Origin: a virus
Strand: one strand, 5' to 3'
Virus record (IMG/VR): IMGVR_UViG_3300035698_034576
Location: 19,152 to 83,151 of that record
Length of the DNA stretch: 64,000 nt
The first letter of the stretch is position 1. Every line of letters begins with the position of its first letter. This document shows, one piece after another, positions 1 through 8,178 of the stretch. The position numbers were made by a program, and so were the translations under genes. The notes below the pieces were generated by a model. That model saw only the letters and a program-made list of their open reading frames with translations. It was not told the DNA's origin and searched no databases.

Positions 1-228
1 TTTGAACAAGATGTTTTAAGATCGACTCAAATAAACTCTATTAAACATAATAGAAGATTCTCTGATAACTTTAGTGATGATACAGCTTGGAGTTTATACA
101 ATAATATCACAGAGGCTCTTAAAAGTACTAACCCTATTCTTTTTCAAAAAAATCATCTAGCGGTTCATAGGCTTTTTCAAAAAGTAATATTAGGTTTAAG
201 CAAAACTTCCAAGAAAAAAAATCTTTAG
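1..228 (+). CDS. C-terminal end of a DUF932-like phage protein (partial)
   Basis: The reading frame is open from the first base to a TAG at 226-228 and gives the last 75 residues of a protein that begins outside the window. The segment DDTAWSLYNNITEALK followed by a VHRLF stretch resembles the C-terminus of DUF932 (phage/plasmid-like TIGR03299) proteins, where an LWxxYNAxTE motif is followed by a helix. Function of that family is poorly known. The assignment rests on a short motif, so it is tentative; the frame itself is convincing because it is followed by a normal intergenic leader. Confidence 0.5.
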   Translation, partial: FEQDVLRSTQINSIKHNRRFSDNFSDDTAWSLYNNITEALKSTNPILFQKNHLAVHRLFQKVILGLSKTSKKKNL

Positions 229-286
229 AAAAGTATCAAATATATCAACAAATAGAAGAAATACTCTTCTGCTAAAAATTAAACAA

Positions 287-523
287 ATGAATTATACCGG
301 GATCATGGTGACAATTACAATGCTATTAACAGTTCTTGCTATATGGCTAACAGTCAGAACAACAAGAAGAGTAGAGAGAGGGAGAGATATTCATGGAAAA
401 TACACAAGTGAAAAAGTTTGTTTTGTTAATCTATTTGGAAAAGATTTCCCAGAAAAAAGAGTTAATATGATATTCTTTGGAGTATCAGCAATACTCTTTT
501 TTAGCATCATTCAATTTATTTAA
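287..523 (+). CDS. Small membrane protein, two predicted TM segments
   Basis: A 78-residue protein with a hydrophobic helix at about residues 5-23 and a second at about 60-77, separated by a basic, polar loop of about 35 residues. The N-terminus starts MNYTGIMVTITMLLTVLAIW. It lies 19 nt upstream of nrdJ and may be co-transcribed with it. I do not recognise a family; the only supported statement is that it is a bitopic or hairpin membrane protein. Confidence 0.6.
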   Translation: MNYTGIMVTITMLLTVLAIWLTVRTTRRVERGRDIHGKYTSEKVCFVNLFGKDFPEKRVNMIFFGVSAILFFSIIQFI

Positions 524-542
524 AGCATAGACAAGATTTATT

Positions 543-3500
543 ATGATATTTAAGACGAATTTGGCCAAAACGGTTTGGTCCTCAAAATACCGCTATGCTC
601 AAGAATCTGAGCTGCAAACATTTAGAAGACTAGCCAAAGCAATGTCTTCAATTGAAGAAGACAAAGAGTATTGGGAAAAAAGATTTTTTGAAACAATGGT
701 TAAATTTGTGGATAATAAACCACAAGGACTCAAGTGTACAACCGGTGGAAGAATCACAGCCAACTTAGGAACAAGATACAAAGGAGCTACTTTATTTAAT
801 TGTTACATTTCAGGAGAAGTCACAAATGCCCAAGTAAAATACAACAGAACTCTTTCTAATGGAGAAGTGATAAAAGTCAGCTATAAAACCGACAAAGTAG
901 GAGATGATATGAAAAACATCATGTTAACTCTTATGGAACAAACACTTACTTTAAGTAAAGAGGGAGGTTGGGGTTCTAATTTCTCCTGGATTCGTCCAAG
1001 AGGAAGCCTTGTTGGAGGAGTCGGAGTTGAGCACCCTGGAGTTGTTAAGTTTCTTGAAATTTTTGATAAGACTTCAGAAGTAATTGTTGCTGGGAATAAC
1101 GATGGCTACAAAGATCCTTTGGTGGACCGGTACAAAGAAATTCTTGATCTCAATGATAAAAGAGATAAGAAAAAGCAAAGTAGAAAGGGAGCCCAAATGG
1201 CAGTTCTAAATATTGACCATCCAGATATTCAAGAATTTATTACGGCCAAAGTAAAAGGGGGAAGATTGACAAAATTCAATTTGTCAGTAATGGTAACAGA
1301 TGCCTTTCTTGATGCGGTTGAGAAGGATGAGCTCTTTGAATTAAAATTCAATGATGTTGTGTACAAAAAAGTTCTTGCGAGGGAATTGTATGACCTAATA
1401 ATGAAGTCAACTTACAATAGAGCTGAGCCAGGAATTTTGTTCTATGACAACATGCAAGGAAACAATCCATTGGCCTATCTGGGGGATGTAAAAGCTGTAA
1501 ATCCATGTGTTGTTGGAGAAACTTTAGTCTTGACATCAATTGGTTGGGTAAAGTTTGAAAAGCTCTATTCCATGTTTATAGGTAAAAAGAAATTGCCAAA
1601 AATAATAACAAGAAACAAAGAAGGTAAACTTTTCAATTCTGATTTAAAGGAAGTCCTTTTGACAGAAAGGAACTCTCAATTGTTCAAAGTTTCTCTTGGC
1701 AATTCAGAGTTTTTGATTACAAATGGCGAGCATAAGTTTTATAAAAGTGATTTTAGTGAAATTCAAGTTTCAGATATTTTTGAAAAAGTATTAAGAAACG
1801 TTTTCATTGTTTCTGGAGGAGAGGACGTTGAGATTTTAGATGTAGAAGAGTTGGGTTACAAAGAGGACGTTTATGACCTAACAGCAGAACCCAATTTTAA
1901 TTTCTTTTCTCTTTTGAACAAAGAAGAACACATCAATGAGGAAAAAATACTTTTAAATGATTCTGTAGAACTAGATTACTATTCCATTGTTAATACAAAA
2001 AATGGGCAAAGATTTGCGTATGATTTAAAGGAGGGAGAAGATAATTTTGATAAAGCCCTTTTATTTAAAAAGTCTATTTTGAATGTTGACTGTGGAGAAA
2101 TCCCGGGAAATACGGTATCATCAACAGTTTGCTTATTAGGATCGCTGAATCTAACTCAATATGTAAATAAAAAAAGAGAGTTTAATTGGAAGGAATATGA
2201 AGAGGATATTGAGACGTTCACCAGGATGCTTGACAATATTAATGATTTGCACAAAAAAGATCTTCCAGCTTATTTATGGGCAGTTAAAAATGTAAGGCAA
2301 TTTGGCATGGGTTTAAACGGATTTGGTTCTATGCTATATATGTTAGGTATAGGATATAACTCCTCAGAAGCTGTTGAAATGGCTGAGAAGCTAAATAAAA
2401 CAAAGCTTGAGATTGCTCTTAGGTCCTCAGCTTTACTAGCTAAAGAAAAAGGACCTGCTCCAGCATTTTCAGAAAAGTATTTTGAAACAAACTATTGGAA
2501 TGTTTTCTTGAAAGGTAAGGTTTCTAAGAAAACCATAGATTTGATTAAAAAAAATGGCCTAAGAAACTTAAAGGTAACAACAAATCCCCCTTTAGGAAAT
2601 TGTGTTTCTATTGATACAAAAGTTGTTACCGATAATGGAGTAAAAAAACTAAGAGAAATATTCAATGAAAATAATGTAAATAGAGAAATTGAAGAAAATT
2701 GGAGCAAGTGCATATCTGAAACGAAAGTCTTGACTTTAGATGGTTGGAAAAAAATCAAAAATTTATATGTCAATAAAAAAACAGAGGGATTAAAAATAAA
2801 AACAGAAAAGAAAAATGCCATTTCTTGCACCAAAGCTCATAAACTTTTAGTTAAGATAAATGAGAAAGAGGCTGTTTGGAAAGAGGCTGGAGATATAAAA
2901 GAAGGAGACACTATTTTAGTTGTAAAAAGAGATGTTTTGAACAGAGACAACAGAATAAAAGACTTACTTTTAAAAGGTGAAAAGTTTAGCTATAGCAAAT
3001 TTACAATAGACGTTAAGTCTGTTTCCGACTTAAATTGCAAATTTTGTGGTAAACCCTTAAAGATTGGAAATCTTTCTAGAAAAAATAAATCATTTTTTAA
3101 AGTTAAAGGATGCCCATGTAAAGGGAAAAATAACAAGCTCCAGTTTCAATCAGTGTTTGGAGAAAATAGCGAATTATATTTTCAATCTTATAGCCATAAA
3201 GGAAGACTAACCTTAGAATGGCATATTGAGAAATATGGAGAAAAAGAGGGAAAAAGAAGATATAAAAACCTTCTTAAAAAGAGTGACAGAAGCTTGGAGG
3301 GTTTTATAGGAAACTATGGAGTTAAAGACGGAGAAAAAAAATACAATCAATTTCTAGACAAGCTCAGAGGAGACTCTCTAAAGAAGTTCATAAGGGCTCA
3401 TGGGGAAGAGGTTGGAATAGAAAGACACAAGATGTTTATAGAAAAGGCCAAGAAAGGCTATTTTTCATTAGAATATTGGATTGGAGTTTGCGGTGGGGAT

Positions 3501-4097
3501 GAAGCGTTGGCTAAGGAAAAGTACAAGAGCTTCCAAACAAAAAATCTTGTTTGGTACACAGAAAAATATGGTTCAGAAAAAGGATTAATAAAATACAAAA
3601 AAGTTTGTTCAAAACACAGAAGGCACAATAGACCATTGTGGTATATAGACAATTATGGTGAAAAAGATGGTATTCGCTTATTGGATTTATTCTGCAAAAG
3701 AAGAGTTTTTGGAACATCTAAAGTAGCTTCTGATTTTTTTGAAAGACTGGAAAAGGAGATTGGTAAGAGTTGTGAGTATATGCCAAAATCACCTGAAAAA
3801 CATATAACCTCTATTGAAAAAAATAGGGCTTATTTCATTGACTTTTATTGTCCTCATTATAACAAGGGGATCGAATTCAATGGGACTTTTTGGCATTTCT
3901 CAATAGAAGATGAGAAAAAAGAAGAGCCTAATCCTGTTACAAAATTAACTCCATCTCAGACTAAAGAGATAGATGAAAATAAAGCAGAAACAATTGAAAA
4001 AACAATTGAACTTCTTACAATATGGGAAAAAGAACTAAAGGATGAAAGTAAATTAATGGAAAAGTGTATAAAATTTTTAAAAAATGGAAATAATTAA
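543..4097 (+). CDS. nrdJ: Class II ribonucleotide reductase NrdJ, N-terminal part, with intein 1 and the N-terminal part of intein 2 plus a Vsr-like endonuclease
   Basis: This reading frame carries the N-terminal and central catalytic parts of an adenosylcobalamin-dependent ribonucleotide reductase, which makes deoxynucleotides for phage replication. RNR sequence is seen at residues 1-321 (LFNCYISG near residue 90, NLSVMVTDAF near 240), 517-686 (CGEIPG and GMGLNGFG), and again in the next reading frame. Residues 322-516 are an intein inserted at NP|CGEIPG, directly before the active-site Cys. Residues 687 onward are the N-terminal half of a second intein (CVSIDTKVV, TKAH block B), then a zinc-finger segment, about six YGEKEG-type repeats and a Vsr-like core (FIDFYCPHYNKGIEFNG). 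The frame stops at 4097, 14 nt past the start of the next one. Class II rather than class I is inferred from the Cys-rich C-terminus in the following frame and the lack of an NrdB gene here. Confidence 0.9.
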   Translation: MIFKTNLAKTVWSSKYRYAQESELQTFRRLAKAMSSIEEDKEYWEKRFFETMVKFVDNKPQGLKCTTGGRITANLGTRYKGATLFNCYISGEVTNAQVKYNRTLSNGEVIKVSYKTDKVGDDMKNIMLTLMEQTLTLSKEGGWGSNFSWIRPRGSLVGGVGVEHPGVVKFLEIFDKTSEVIVAGNNDGYKDPLVDRYKEILDLNDKRDKKKQSRKGAQMAVLNIDHPDIQEFITAKVKGGRLTKFNLSVMVTDAFLDAVEKDELFELKFNDVVYKKVLARELYDLIMKSTYNRAEPGILFYDNMQGNNPLAYLGDVKAVNPCVVGETLVLTSIGWVKFEKLYSMFIGKKKLPKIITRNKEGKLFNSDLKEVLLTERNSQLFKVSLGNSEFLITNGEHKFYKSDFSEIQVSDIFEKVLRNVFIVSGGEDVEILDVEELGYKEDVYDLTAEPNFNFFSLLNKEEHINEEKILLNDSVELDYYSIVNTKNGQRFAYDLKEGEDNFDKALLFKKSILNVDCGEIPGNTVSSTVCLLGSLNLTQYVNKKREFNWKEYEEDIETFTRMLDNINDLHKKDLPAYLWAVKNVRQFGMGLNGFGSMLYMLGIGYNSSEAVEMAEKLNKTKLEIALRSSALLAKEKGPAPAFSEKYFETNYWNVFLKGKVSKKTIDLIKKNGLRNLKVTTNPPLGNCVSIDTKVVTDNGVKKLREIFNENNVNREIEENWSKCISETKVLTLDGWKKIKNLYVNKKTEGLKIKTEKKNAISCTKAHKLLVKINEKEAVWKEAGDIKEGDTILVVKRDVLNRDNRIKDLLLKGEKFSYSKFTIDVKSVSDLNCKFCGKPLKIGNLSRKNKSFFKVKGCPCKGKNNKLQFQSVFGENSELYFQSYSHKGRLTLEWHIEKYGEKEGKRRYKNLLKKSDRSLEGFIGNYGVKDGEKKYNQFLDKLRGDSLKKFIRAHGEEVGIERHKMFIEKAKKGYFSLEYWIGVCGGDEALAKEKYKSFQTKNLVWYTEKYGSEKGLIKYKKVCSKHRRHNRPLWYIDNYGEKDGIRLLDLFCKRRVFGTSKVASDFFERLEKEIGKSCEYMPKSPEKHITSIEKNRAYFIDFYCPHYNKGIEFNGTFWHFSIEDEKKEEPNPVTKLTPSQTKEIDENKAETIEKTIELLTIWEKELKDESKLMEKCIKFLKNGNN
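1506..2090 (+). other. Intein 1 in NrdJ (195 residues, atypical C-terminus)
   Basis: The protein-splicing element starts at Cys322 (CVVGETLVLTS, block A), has a block-B-like ITNGEHKFY and a block-F-like VYDLTAEPNFNFF, and ends just before the Cys of CGEIPG, which would serve as the +1 nucleophile. The expected His-Asn end is missing: the last residues are ILNVD, so Asp replaces Asn and Val replaces the penultimate His. About 50 residues separate the F-like block from the end, and a second F-like stretch (YDLKEGEDNF) precedes the junction. No endonuclease domain is present. It could be a variant that splices with a C-terminal Asp, or a decaying one. Confidence 0.8.
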
Positions 4098-4224
4098 TAT
4101 TGAAAATTTAGATTTGCAGGAGGAAGTTGTTGTCTCTATTTCAAAAACATCTTTGAAAACGTTTGATATTGAAGTAGAAGATAATCATCACTATATTTTA
4201 GCAAATGGAATAATTTCGCATAAC
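2601..4224 (+). other. Intein 2 in NrdJ, spread over two overlapping reading frames, with Vsr-like endonuclease
   Basis: The element starts at Cys (2601) after PPLGN and ends at ISHN (4224), with Ser as the first downstream extein residue, restoring the conserved LGN-SSVLCDNISNGLEPV active-site segment. The splicing N-part holds blocks A and B (SCTKAHKLL). Then come a CxxC-type finger, six roughly 30-residue repeats around YGxxxG, and a PD-(D/E)xK/Vsr-like core (YFIDFYCP, GIEFNGTFWH, TIWEKEL). The C-part (EVEDNHHYILANGIISHN) is in another frame, beginning with ATG at 4084. NrdJ split inteins with Vsr-like nucleases are known from metagenomes (the fractured-gene arrangement), but deleting one A from the A6 run at 4079-4084 would also join the two frames. 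Confidence 0.8.
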
Positions 4225-5307
4225 TCTTCTGTTCTATGTGATAATATATCAAATGGACTAGAACCTGTTTTCATGCACAATTATAATCGCACCCACATTA
4301 CAGAAGGCTGGCCAAAAGATTATACAGAAGAGGATTTGATGAAAAAATTAACAAAGAAAAAAGTTGGGGGGACTGATGTTTGGGAAGGAGAAATAAACGG
4401 AGAAATTTATTATTATGAGCCCCATAACCGAGGCCTCTGTAAAATTGAAACGGTTTATGATTATGGCTATAATTGGGTAAGAGAAAACTATCCTCAAGAC
4501 CTGAAAGAGAACAAGCCTTATTTAATTACAACAAACGACCTTTCTGTCACTGACCACTTAAACGTTCAAGAAGCCTTTCAAAAGTACATTGACCAAGCTG
4601 TTAGTAAAACTATCAATATTCCCAAAAATTATCCTTTTGACGAATTCAAAAAGATTTATATTGATGCTCACAAAAGAGGTTTGTTAGGTCTCACAACCTA
4701 TAGAGACGGAACAATGGAATCAGTTCTCTCTAAGATAGAGGAAAGTGAGGATTTGAAAAAGGACAGATCCGTAATTAAAAACGTAAAACTCCCAAACAAA
4801 TTTGTCAATGGACCTTGTGAAGTTATAAAAAGAGAGAAGCAAAAGTTTTACATTCACTTTTCATATCTTATAGAGGACACAAAGAGAAGCTTTCCAATAG
4901 CTATTTGGATACAAAGCAATCAAAAACCTCAAGGAGAAGCTAAATATGTAAACAGAGCTCTGAAGTCTATTGAGATTTTGCTTACTGACTTTGGAGTTCC
5001 GGAAGAAGAGGTTGAAAAACTAGAGATGAAATACAAAGAGGACTATCCTTACAACAAATTAGCAAAAGCCATTTCAATGAGTTTGAGGCACAATTTGCCA
5101 ATCAAAAATATAGTTCATTCTTTAGAAAACCTTGAGGGAGACACAATATCAAGTCTATTAACAGCAATAAGAAAATTCTTATCAACTCACATTGCAGATG
5201 GTGAATCTGTATTAGATGGACTTTGTGACTCTTGCGGAGGAACTAACGTTGTTTATGAAGGAGGTTGTTCAACTTGCAAAGATTGTGGCAGCACTCAATG
5301 CGGGTAG
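4084..5307 (+). CDS. nrdJ: C-terminal intein piece plus C-terminal part of class II ribonucleotide reductase
   Basis: Residues 1-47 are the C-terminal splicing part of intein 2, ending with canonical HN before Ser48. Residues 48-407 are RNR: NISNGLEPV, the HLNVQEAFQKYID segment, GLTTYRDGT and a terminal zinc-ribbon-like tail with two CxxC pairs (CDSCGG and CSTCKDC) typical of class II enzymes. The ATG at 4084 overlaps the stop of the upstream frame by 14 nt, and a TAA lies immediately upstream in the same frame (4078-4080), so translation must start here or the two frames must be joined by slippage. If both products are made separately, trans-splicing would be needed to yield active NrdJ. Confidence 0.88.
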   Translation: MEIINIENLDLQEEVVVSISKTSLKTFDIEVEDNHHYILANGIISHNSSVLCDNISNGLEPVFMHNYNRTHITEGWPKDYTEEDLMKKLTKKKVGGTDVWEGEINGEIYYYEPHNRGLCKIETVYDYGYNWVRENYPQDLKENKPYLITTNDLSVTDHLNVQEAFQKYIDQAVSKTINIPKNYPFDEFKKIYIDAHKRGLLGLTTYRDGTMESVLSKIEESEDLKKDRSVIKNVKLPNKFVNGPCEVIKREKQKFYIHFSYLIEDTKRSFPIAIWIQSNQKPQGEAKYVNRALKSIEILLTDFGVPEEEVEKLEMKYKEDYPYNKLAKAISMSLRHNLPIKNIVHSLENLEGDTISSLLTAIRKFLSTHIADGESVLDGLCDSCGGTNVVYEGGCSTCKDCGSTQCG

Positions 5308-5318
5308 CATCAACAAAA

Positions 5319-5352
5319 GTTTTTAGATGAATGAATTCTTATTATTTTTACT
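5319..5352 (+). promoter_or_regulatory. Promoter, T-rich -33 box type
   Basis: GTTTTTAGATGA, 12 nt, then TATTTTTACT. The same TTTTTAGATGA box with exactly 12 nt to a TATnTTTACT box recurs at 9548 and 12872. The -7 box fits the Bacteroidetes TAnnTTTG pattern. It lies 35 nt upstream of the gene at 5387. Confidence 0.65.
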
Positions 5353-5386
5353 AAGTAATTTCAAACACAAATAATTAATATCAAAA

Positions 5387-5800
5387 ATGAAAGAAGAAAA
5401 AGAAGAAGAGAAGACTGTCAAAGGTCCAGAAACAAAGTCCGCAAGAATCACTATTGAAAAGATCGAATTGAAAAAAGAAGATTTTTTAATAGGTGAGGAA
5501 AGAGCAAAAAGCTACATAAAGGCAATAAGACAGCACCTAGGAGAAAAGTTTACAATTTACAAGTTGCAAGAGAAGCTGAGACTTACTTTCAATGAGACAG
5601 AGCAACTACTGCAAGTGCTTGATTCTTTGGGTTTAGTAAGAAAAGAAGAAAAGAAATTTGTCTTAATGAAAAATGAGAAACAGAGGCTTGATTTTCTTGA
5701 ACAAAGAAGTGAATTTATGAAAGCTCAGGCTGTTCGATTCTTAGAGAATAGAGAATATTTTCTTCAACTATCAGATCACATCAAAAACAATGGCAAATAA
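5387..5800 (+). CDS. Hypothetical protein with winged-helix-like segment
   Basis: A 137-residue, highly charged protein. The first 25 residues are Lys/Glu rich; residues about 50-95 (FTIYKLQEKLRLTFNETEQL followed by LLQVLDSLGLVRKEEKKFVL) have the helix-turn-helix-wing rhythm of a small winged-helix DNA-binding domain, and the rest is helical. I do not recognise a family. It is the first gene after the promoter at 5319 and overlaps the next small gene by 11 nt, so the two are probably translated together. Confidence 0.6.
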   Translation: MKEEKEEEKTVKGPETKSARITIEKIELKKEDFLIGEERAKSYIKAIRQHLGEKFTIYKLQEKLRLTFNETEQLLQVLDSLGLVRKEEKKFVLMKNEKQRLDFLEQRSEFMKAQAVRFLENREYFLQLSDHIKNNGK

Positions 5801-5942
5801 AACAAACTGGATTCACGAAAGTTGTCAAAAGCACAAAAAAGCGGAAGTAGTGCTAAAAGAGGAAAAGAAAAAGAGAAAAGAGAAAACTTACCGCCTTGTC
5901 CAGGTTGACAGTAAAACCTGGAAAGAGGTGGAAGATGTTTGA
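5790..5942 (+). CDS. Small basic protein of unknown function (50 aa)
   Basis: ATG at 5790 overlaps the end of the preceding gene by 11 nt and reads to TGA at 5940. The product is Lys/Glu rich with two Trp residues and one Cys and His pair near the start (WIHESCQKHKKAE). Coupling to the gene upstream and the dense gene packing favour a real gene, but nothing identifies its role. Confidence 0.45.
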   Translation: MANKTNWIHESCQKHKKAEVVLKEEKKKRKEKTYRLVQVDSKTWKEVEDV

Positions 5943-5944
5943 CC

Positions 5945-5986
5945 TCTAAAAAATTAAATCTTAAAAAATTAAATCTTAAAAATTAG
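5945..5986 (+). repeat. Short tandem repeat, about 15 bp x 2.7
   Basis: The unit TTAAAAAATTAAATC is repeated almost perfectly between the small gene at 5790 and the gene at 5990. It forms most of the leader of the downstream gene; no function can be read from it. Confidence 0.6.
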
Positions 5987-5989
5987 CCG

Positions 5990-6499
5990 ATGAACCCAAT
6001 AGAAATGATAGAAGAGCTCTTCAAAAAAAACCTTGAAATCATAATAAAAAAGAATTCTGATTATTCATTATTGGATGCAGAATCATTTTTTAGAAACTTT
6101 ATCTCTTCAGCCGAAGTAGCAAAAATTTCAACAGAAAAAGGAATGATTGTCAGAATGATGGACAAAATCAACAGAGCATCAAATCTTCTTGAAAAAGAAA
6201 GGAGTGTCAAAGATGAAACAATAGATGACACCCTTAGTGATTTAGTTAATTATGCAGCTCTTCTACATACATTTGTAATGTGGGATAGAAAGAAAAAAGA
6301 AAGAGAAGAAGTAAGGACTGGAGATTCTTCTCTTGATTATAAAATTCCAACTTTTGAAGCCGCGGTGGATTATGTAAACAAACAACTTGATGCTGACAAA
6401 AGGGATAAAATGAAAGAGTTACTATATATGACACCTCCTCCAATTATTAGGTATGGAGGAATTTGTAAAAATGAGCTAAAAGATATTGAAGAGAAATAG
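5990..6499 (+). CDS. DUF1599 / nucleotide-modification-associated protein
   Basis: Residues about 18-95 match the DUF1599 (Nmad1, PF07659) pattern: KNSDYS near the start, FRNF, a VRMMDKINRASNLL segment, and VKDETIDDTLSDLVNYAALL. The family is linked by context to nucleotide metabolism or base modification in phages and is thought to be related to MazG-type helical proteins; the reaction is not established. The C-terminal 65 residues are not recognised. It sits in a metabolic/early block with nrdJ, which fits a nucleotide-related role. Confidence 0.8.
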   Translation: MNPIEMIEELFKKNLEIIIKKNSDYSLLDAESFFRNFISSAEVAKISTEKGMIVRMMDKINRASNLLEKERSVKDETIDDTLSDLVNYAALLHTFVMWDRKKKEREEVRTGDSSLDYKIPTFEAAVDYVNKQLDADKRDKMKELLYMTPPPIIRYGGICKNELKDIEEK

Positions 6500-6516
6500 A
6501 TTAACAATAAGGAATC

Positions 6517-7332
6517 ATGATAGAATACAAATTGATAAAAAAGTTACTTTTTGAACATAGCCCACAAATTGACTTCATTTCTCAACCAAAAGATGATAAA
6601 ATGCATTATTGGAATCACTGTTGGTTTAATCCTGAAGAATACTCTGAGTTTTGGGAAAAAGTAGTTAAAAGTCCTTATGAAGTTTTGCAAGTACAAGATT
6701 TTAATGGATATGTTCACAATCTTACTTACCCTATTTTTACAGGCTCTTTAAAAAAATATGCTAATATCATTTCAGTAAAAAGGGCAAGGGATGGAGAAGT
6801 TTTTTCTGTTGGAGATATTGTTTCTGCTACAGATAACCCATATTTCGATGGAGAAAACTATATAGAGAAATCTTCTGGAAAATGGAAAAAGGAATACTAT
6901 TCCACAAAGATAAAATCATTTAAACTTATTGAACAAGGAGTGGTTTGTATTTTTGACGAAGGAGTTGAGAAGTATGGACAACTACTCGATCATGTAGAGA
7001 AGAAGGAAAGAAAACTTTTATTTAAAGCGGAAGATGGAGTGGACATTTTTGAGGGAGATGAGTGGTTTTCTCTTCACACAGATTACAACGATGGGTTGAA
7101 TTTTCATGAGCCTATGGAAATAATTAGGGATAAAAAAGCTTTTCTAAATCTATCTAACGAGCACATCAAAAGATTTTCAACACAAGAAGCTGCAGAGAAA
7201 TATATTTTAATGAATAAAAAAGCCTTGTCAATAAATGATTTTTTATGCATAATAGGGGACAATTCTCCTCTTTTTAAAGATGAATTAATAAGAAGAGCAG
7301 AGGTAAGGATTAAATTAAACACAAAAAAATAA
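6517..7332 (+). CDS. Conserved phage protein of unknown function (271 aa)
   Basis: No catalytic motif is evident. The middle part is beta-rich (residues about 90-190, with a GEVFSVGDIVSATDN segment). The C-terminal stretch RFSTQEAAEKYILMNKKALS followed by INDFL resembles a short helical motif I associate with phage-encoded proteins of Bacteroidetes phages. It follows the DUF1599 gene by 17 nt and is followed at 2 nt by the next gene, so it is part of an operon. Confidence 0.7.
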   Translation: MIEYKLIKKLLFEHSPQIDFISQPKDDKMHYWNHCWFNPEEYSEFWEKVVKSPYEVLQVQDFNGYVHNLTYPIFTGSLKKYANIISVKRARDGEVFSVGDIVSATDNPYFDGENYIEKSSGKWKKEYYSTKIKSFKLIEQGVVCIFDEGVEKYGQLLDHVEKKERKLLFKAEDGVDIFEGDEWFSLHTDYNDGLNFHEPMEIIRDKKAFLNLSNEHIKRFSTQEAAEKYILMNKKALSINDFLCIIGDNSPLFKDELIRRAEVRIKLNTKK

Positions 7333-7334
7333 AA

Positions 7335-7529
7335 ATGGCACAAGAGGAAACATTCATTGTAAAAGTAAAAGCGTCTTACAACATGACAGAAGAAGAACTC
7401 CTAAAAGAAGTTTTGATGGGGGAATATAGTCTGAACACAAAAAGCCGATTGAGATTCAACTTTGAGCATGTCAAGAAAAGGCCAATAGAAGAAAAAAAAA
7501 GGGGTTACAGCTTCAATTGTAAAAAATGA
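7335..7529 (+). CDS. Small hypothetical protein (64 aa)
   Basis: Starts 2 nt after the preceding stop and overlaps the next gene by 4 nt (ATGA). The sequence begins with a beta-strand (FIVKVKASYNMTEEEL) and then a helix, a layout common among small phage proteins. No family recognised. Confidence 0.55.
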   Translation: MAQEETFIVKVKASYNMTEEELLKEVLMGEYSLNTKSRLRFNFEHVKKRPIEEKKRGYSFNCKK

Positions 7530-7657
7530 AGAGTAAGCAAAAGCCCCAAGAAAAGGATAAAAGCTTGAGTTGTCCAGTTAGAAAAGACTGTTTATTGTTT
7601 ATAGGAAAAATAAAAGATTGCTCTAGATGTAATTATTACAAAAAGAAAATAAAATGA
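7526..7657 (+). CDS. Small four-Cys zinc-binding-like protein (43 aa)
   Basis: ATG at 7526 overlaps the previous stop by 4 nt, and its own TGA overlaps the next ATG by 4 nt, so three genes are coupled. Four cysteines are arranged CPVRKDC and CSRC, suggesting a tiny zinc-binding knuckle. The product is very basic. Function unknown. Confidence 0.6.
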   Translation: MKSKQKPQEKDKSLSCPVRKDCLLFIGKIKDCSRCNYYKKKIK

Positions 7658-7863
7658 GTTTCATAAAAAGACTAAAAGAAGAACATTTTCAACTAGAGGA
7701 AAAAGTAATTAAACTCTCTTCCTTTTTGTTGTCAGAAAAATCAAACGAAATAAGTGAGTTCCAACTAACAATGCTTAAAATTCAGATATTGTCAATGTCA
7801 GCCTATTTGACTTGTCTTGAGTCAAGAATTTTGGATCTTGGAAAAAATGATGATTCAAAATAA
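7654..7863 (+). CDS. crAss001_48-like small helical protein
   Basis: The 69-residue protein has the pattern RLKEEHFQLEEKVIKLSSFL, then a middle segment ending in QILSMSAYLTCLESRILDL. This is the layout of the crAss001_48-related family of short helical proteins seen in many phages of Bacteroidetes. The role of that family is unknown. It supports the host assignment. The start codon overlaps the stop of the preceding gene. Confidence 0.65.
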   Translation: MSFIKRLKEEHFQLEEKVIKLSSFLLSEKSNEISEFQLTMLKIQILSMSAYLTCLESRILDLGKNDDSK

Positions 7864-7944
7864 TAGCATAACATCAAGGGGGCACAAGCAGTTATGTAAA
7901 AATTGCTGAGTGTTTCATTCACGCTTAATTCAGATTTAAAGCCA

Positions 7945-8178
7945 ATGGAAAAAGAATTAGAGGATCACTACAAAGTAAGATTGTTTTGTTTTTTATGTAA
8001 GAAAGACTTTACTGTTCTAATTAAAAAAGGAACTCCAATAAGAGAGGACAGAGCTTTACTAACTGTATCCTACAGGGACCATGATACCAAAACCTCCTGG
8101 GATGAAAATATAGAGTGTCCAATATGTGGAAATACCACTCCTATTATTATAAGCTTAAAAGACGAAGAGAAAGAATAA
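7945..8178 (+). CDS. Small zinc-ribbon-like protein
   Basis: Two CxxC pairs (FCFLCKKDF near the start and ECPICGN near the end) spaced about 50 residues apart suggest a zinc ribbon. I chose ATG at 7945 (77 aa); a TTG at 7903 would add 14 residues and cannot be excluded. Such small zinc ribbons are common in phages, often of unknown function. Nothing links it to a particular partner. Confidence 0.6.
   Translation: MEKELEDHYKVRLFCFLCKKDFTVLIKKGTPIREDRALLTVSYRDHDTKTSWDENIECPICGNTTPIIISLKDEEKE

Noticed and set aside
4070-4084. Programmed -1 frameshift at T TTA AAA before the NrdJ frame change
   Set aside because: The heptamer is in the right phase, but a -1 shift leads to a different frame from that of the C-terminal part, which is +1 relative to the first.
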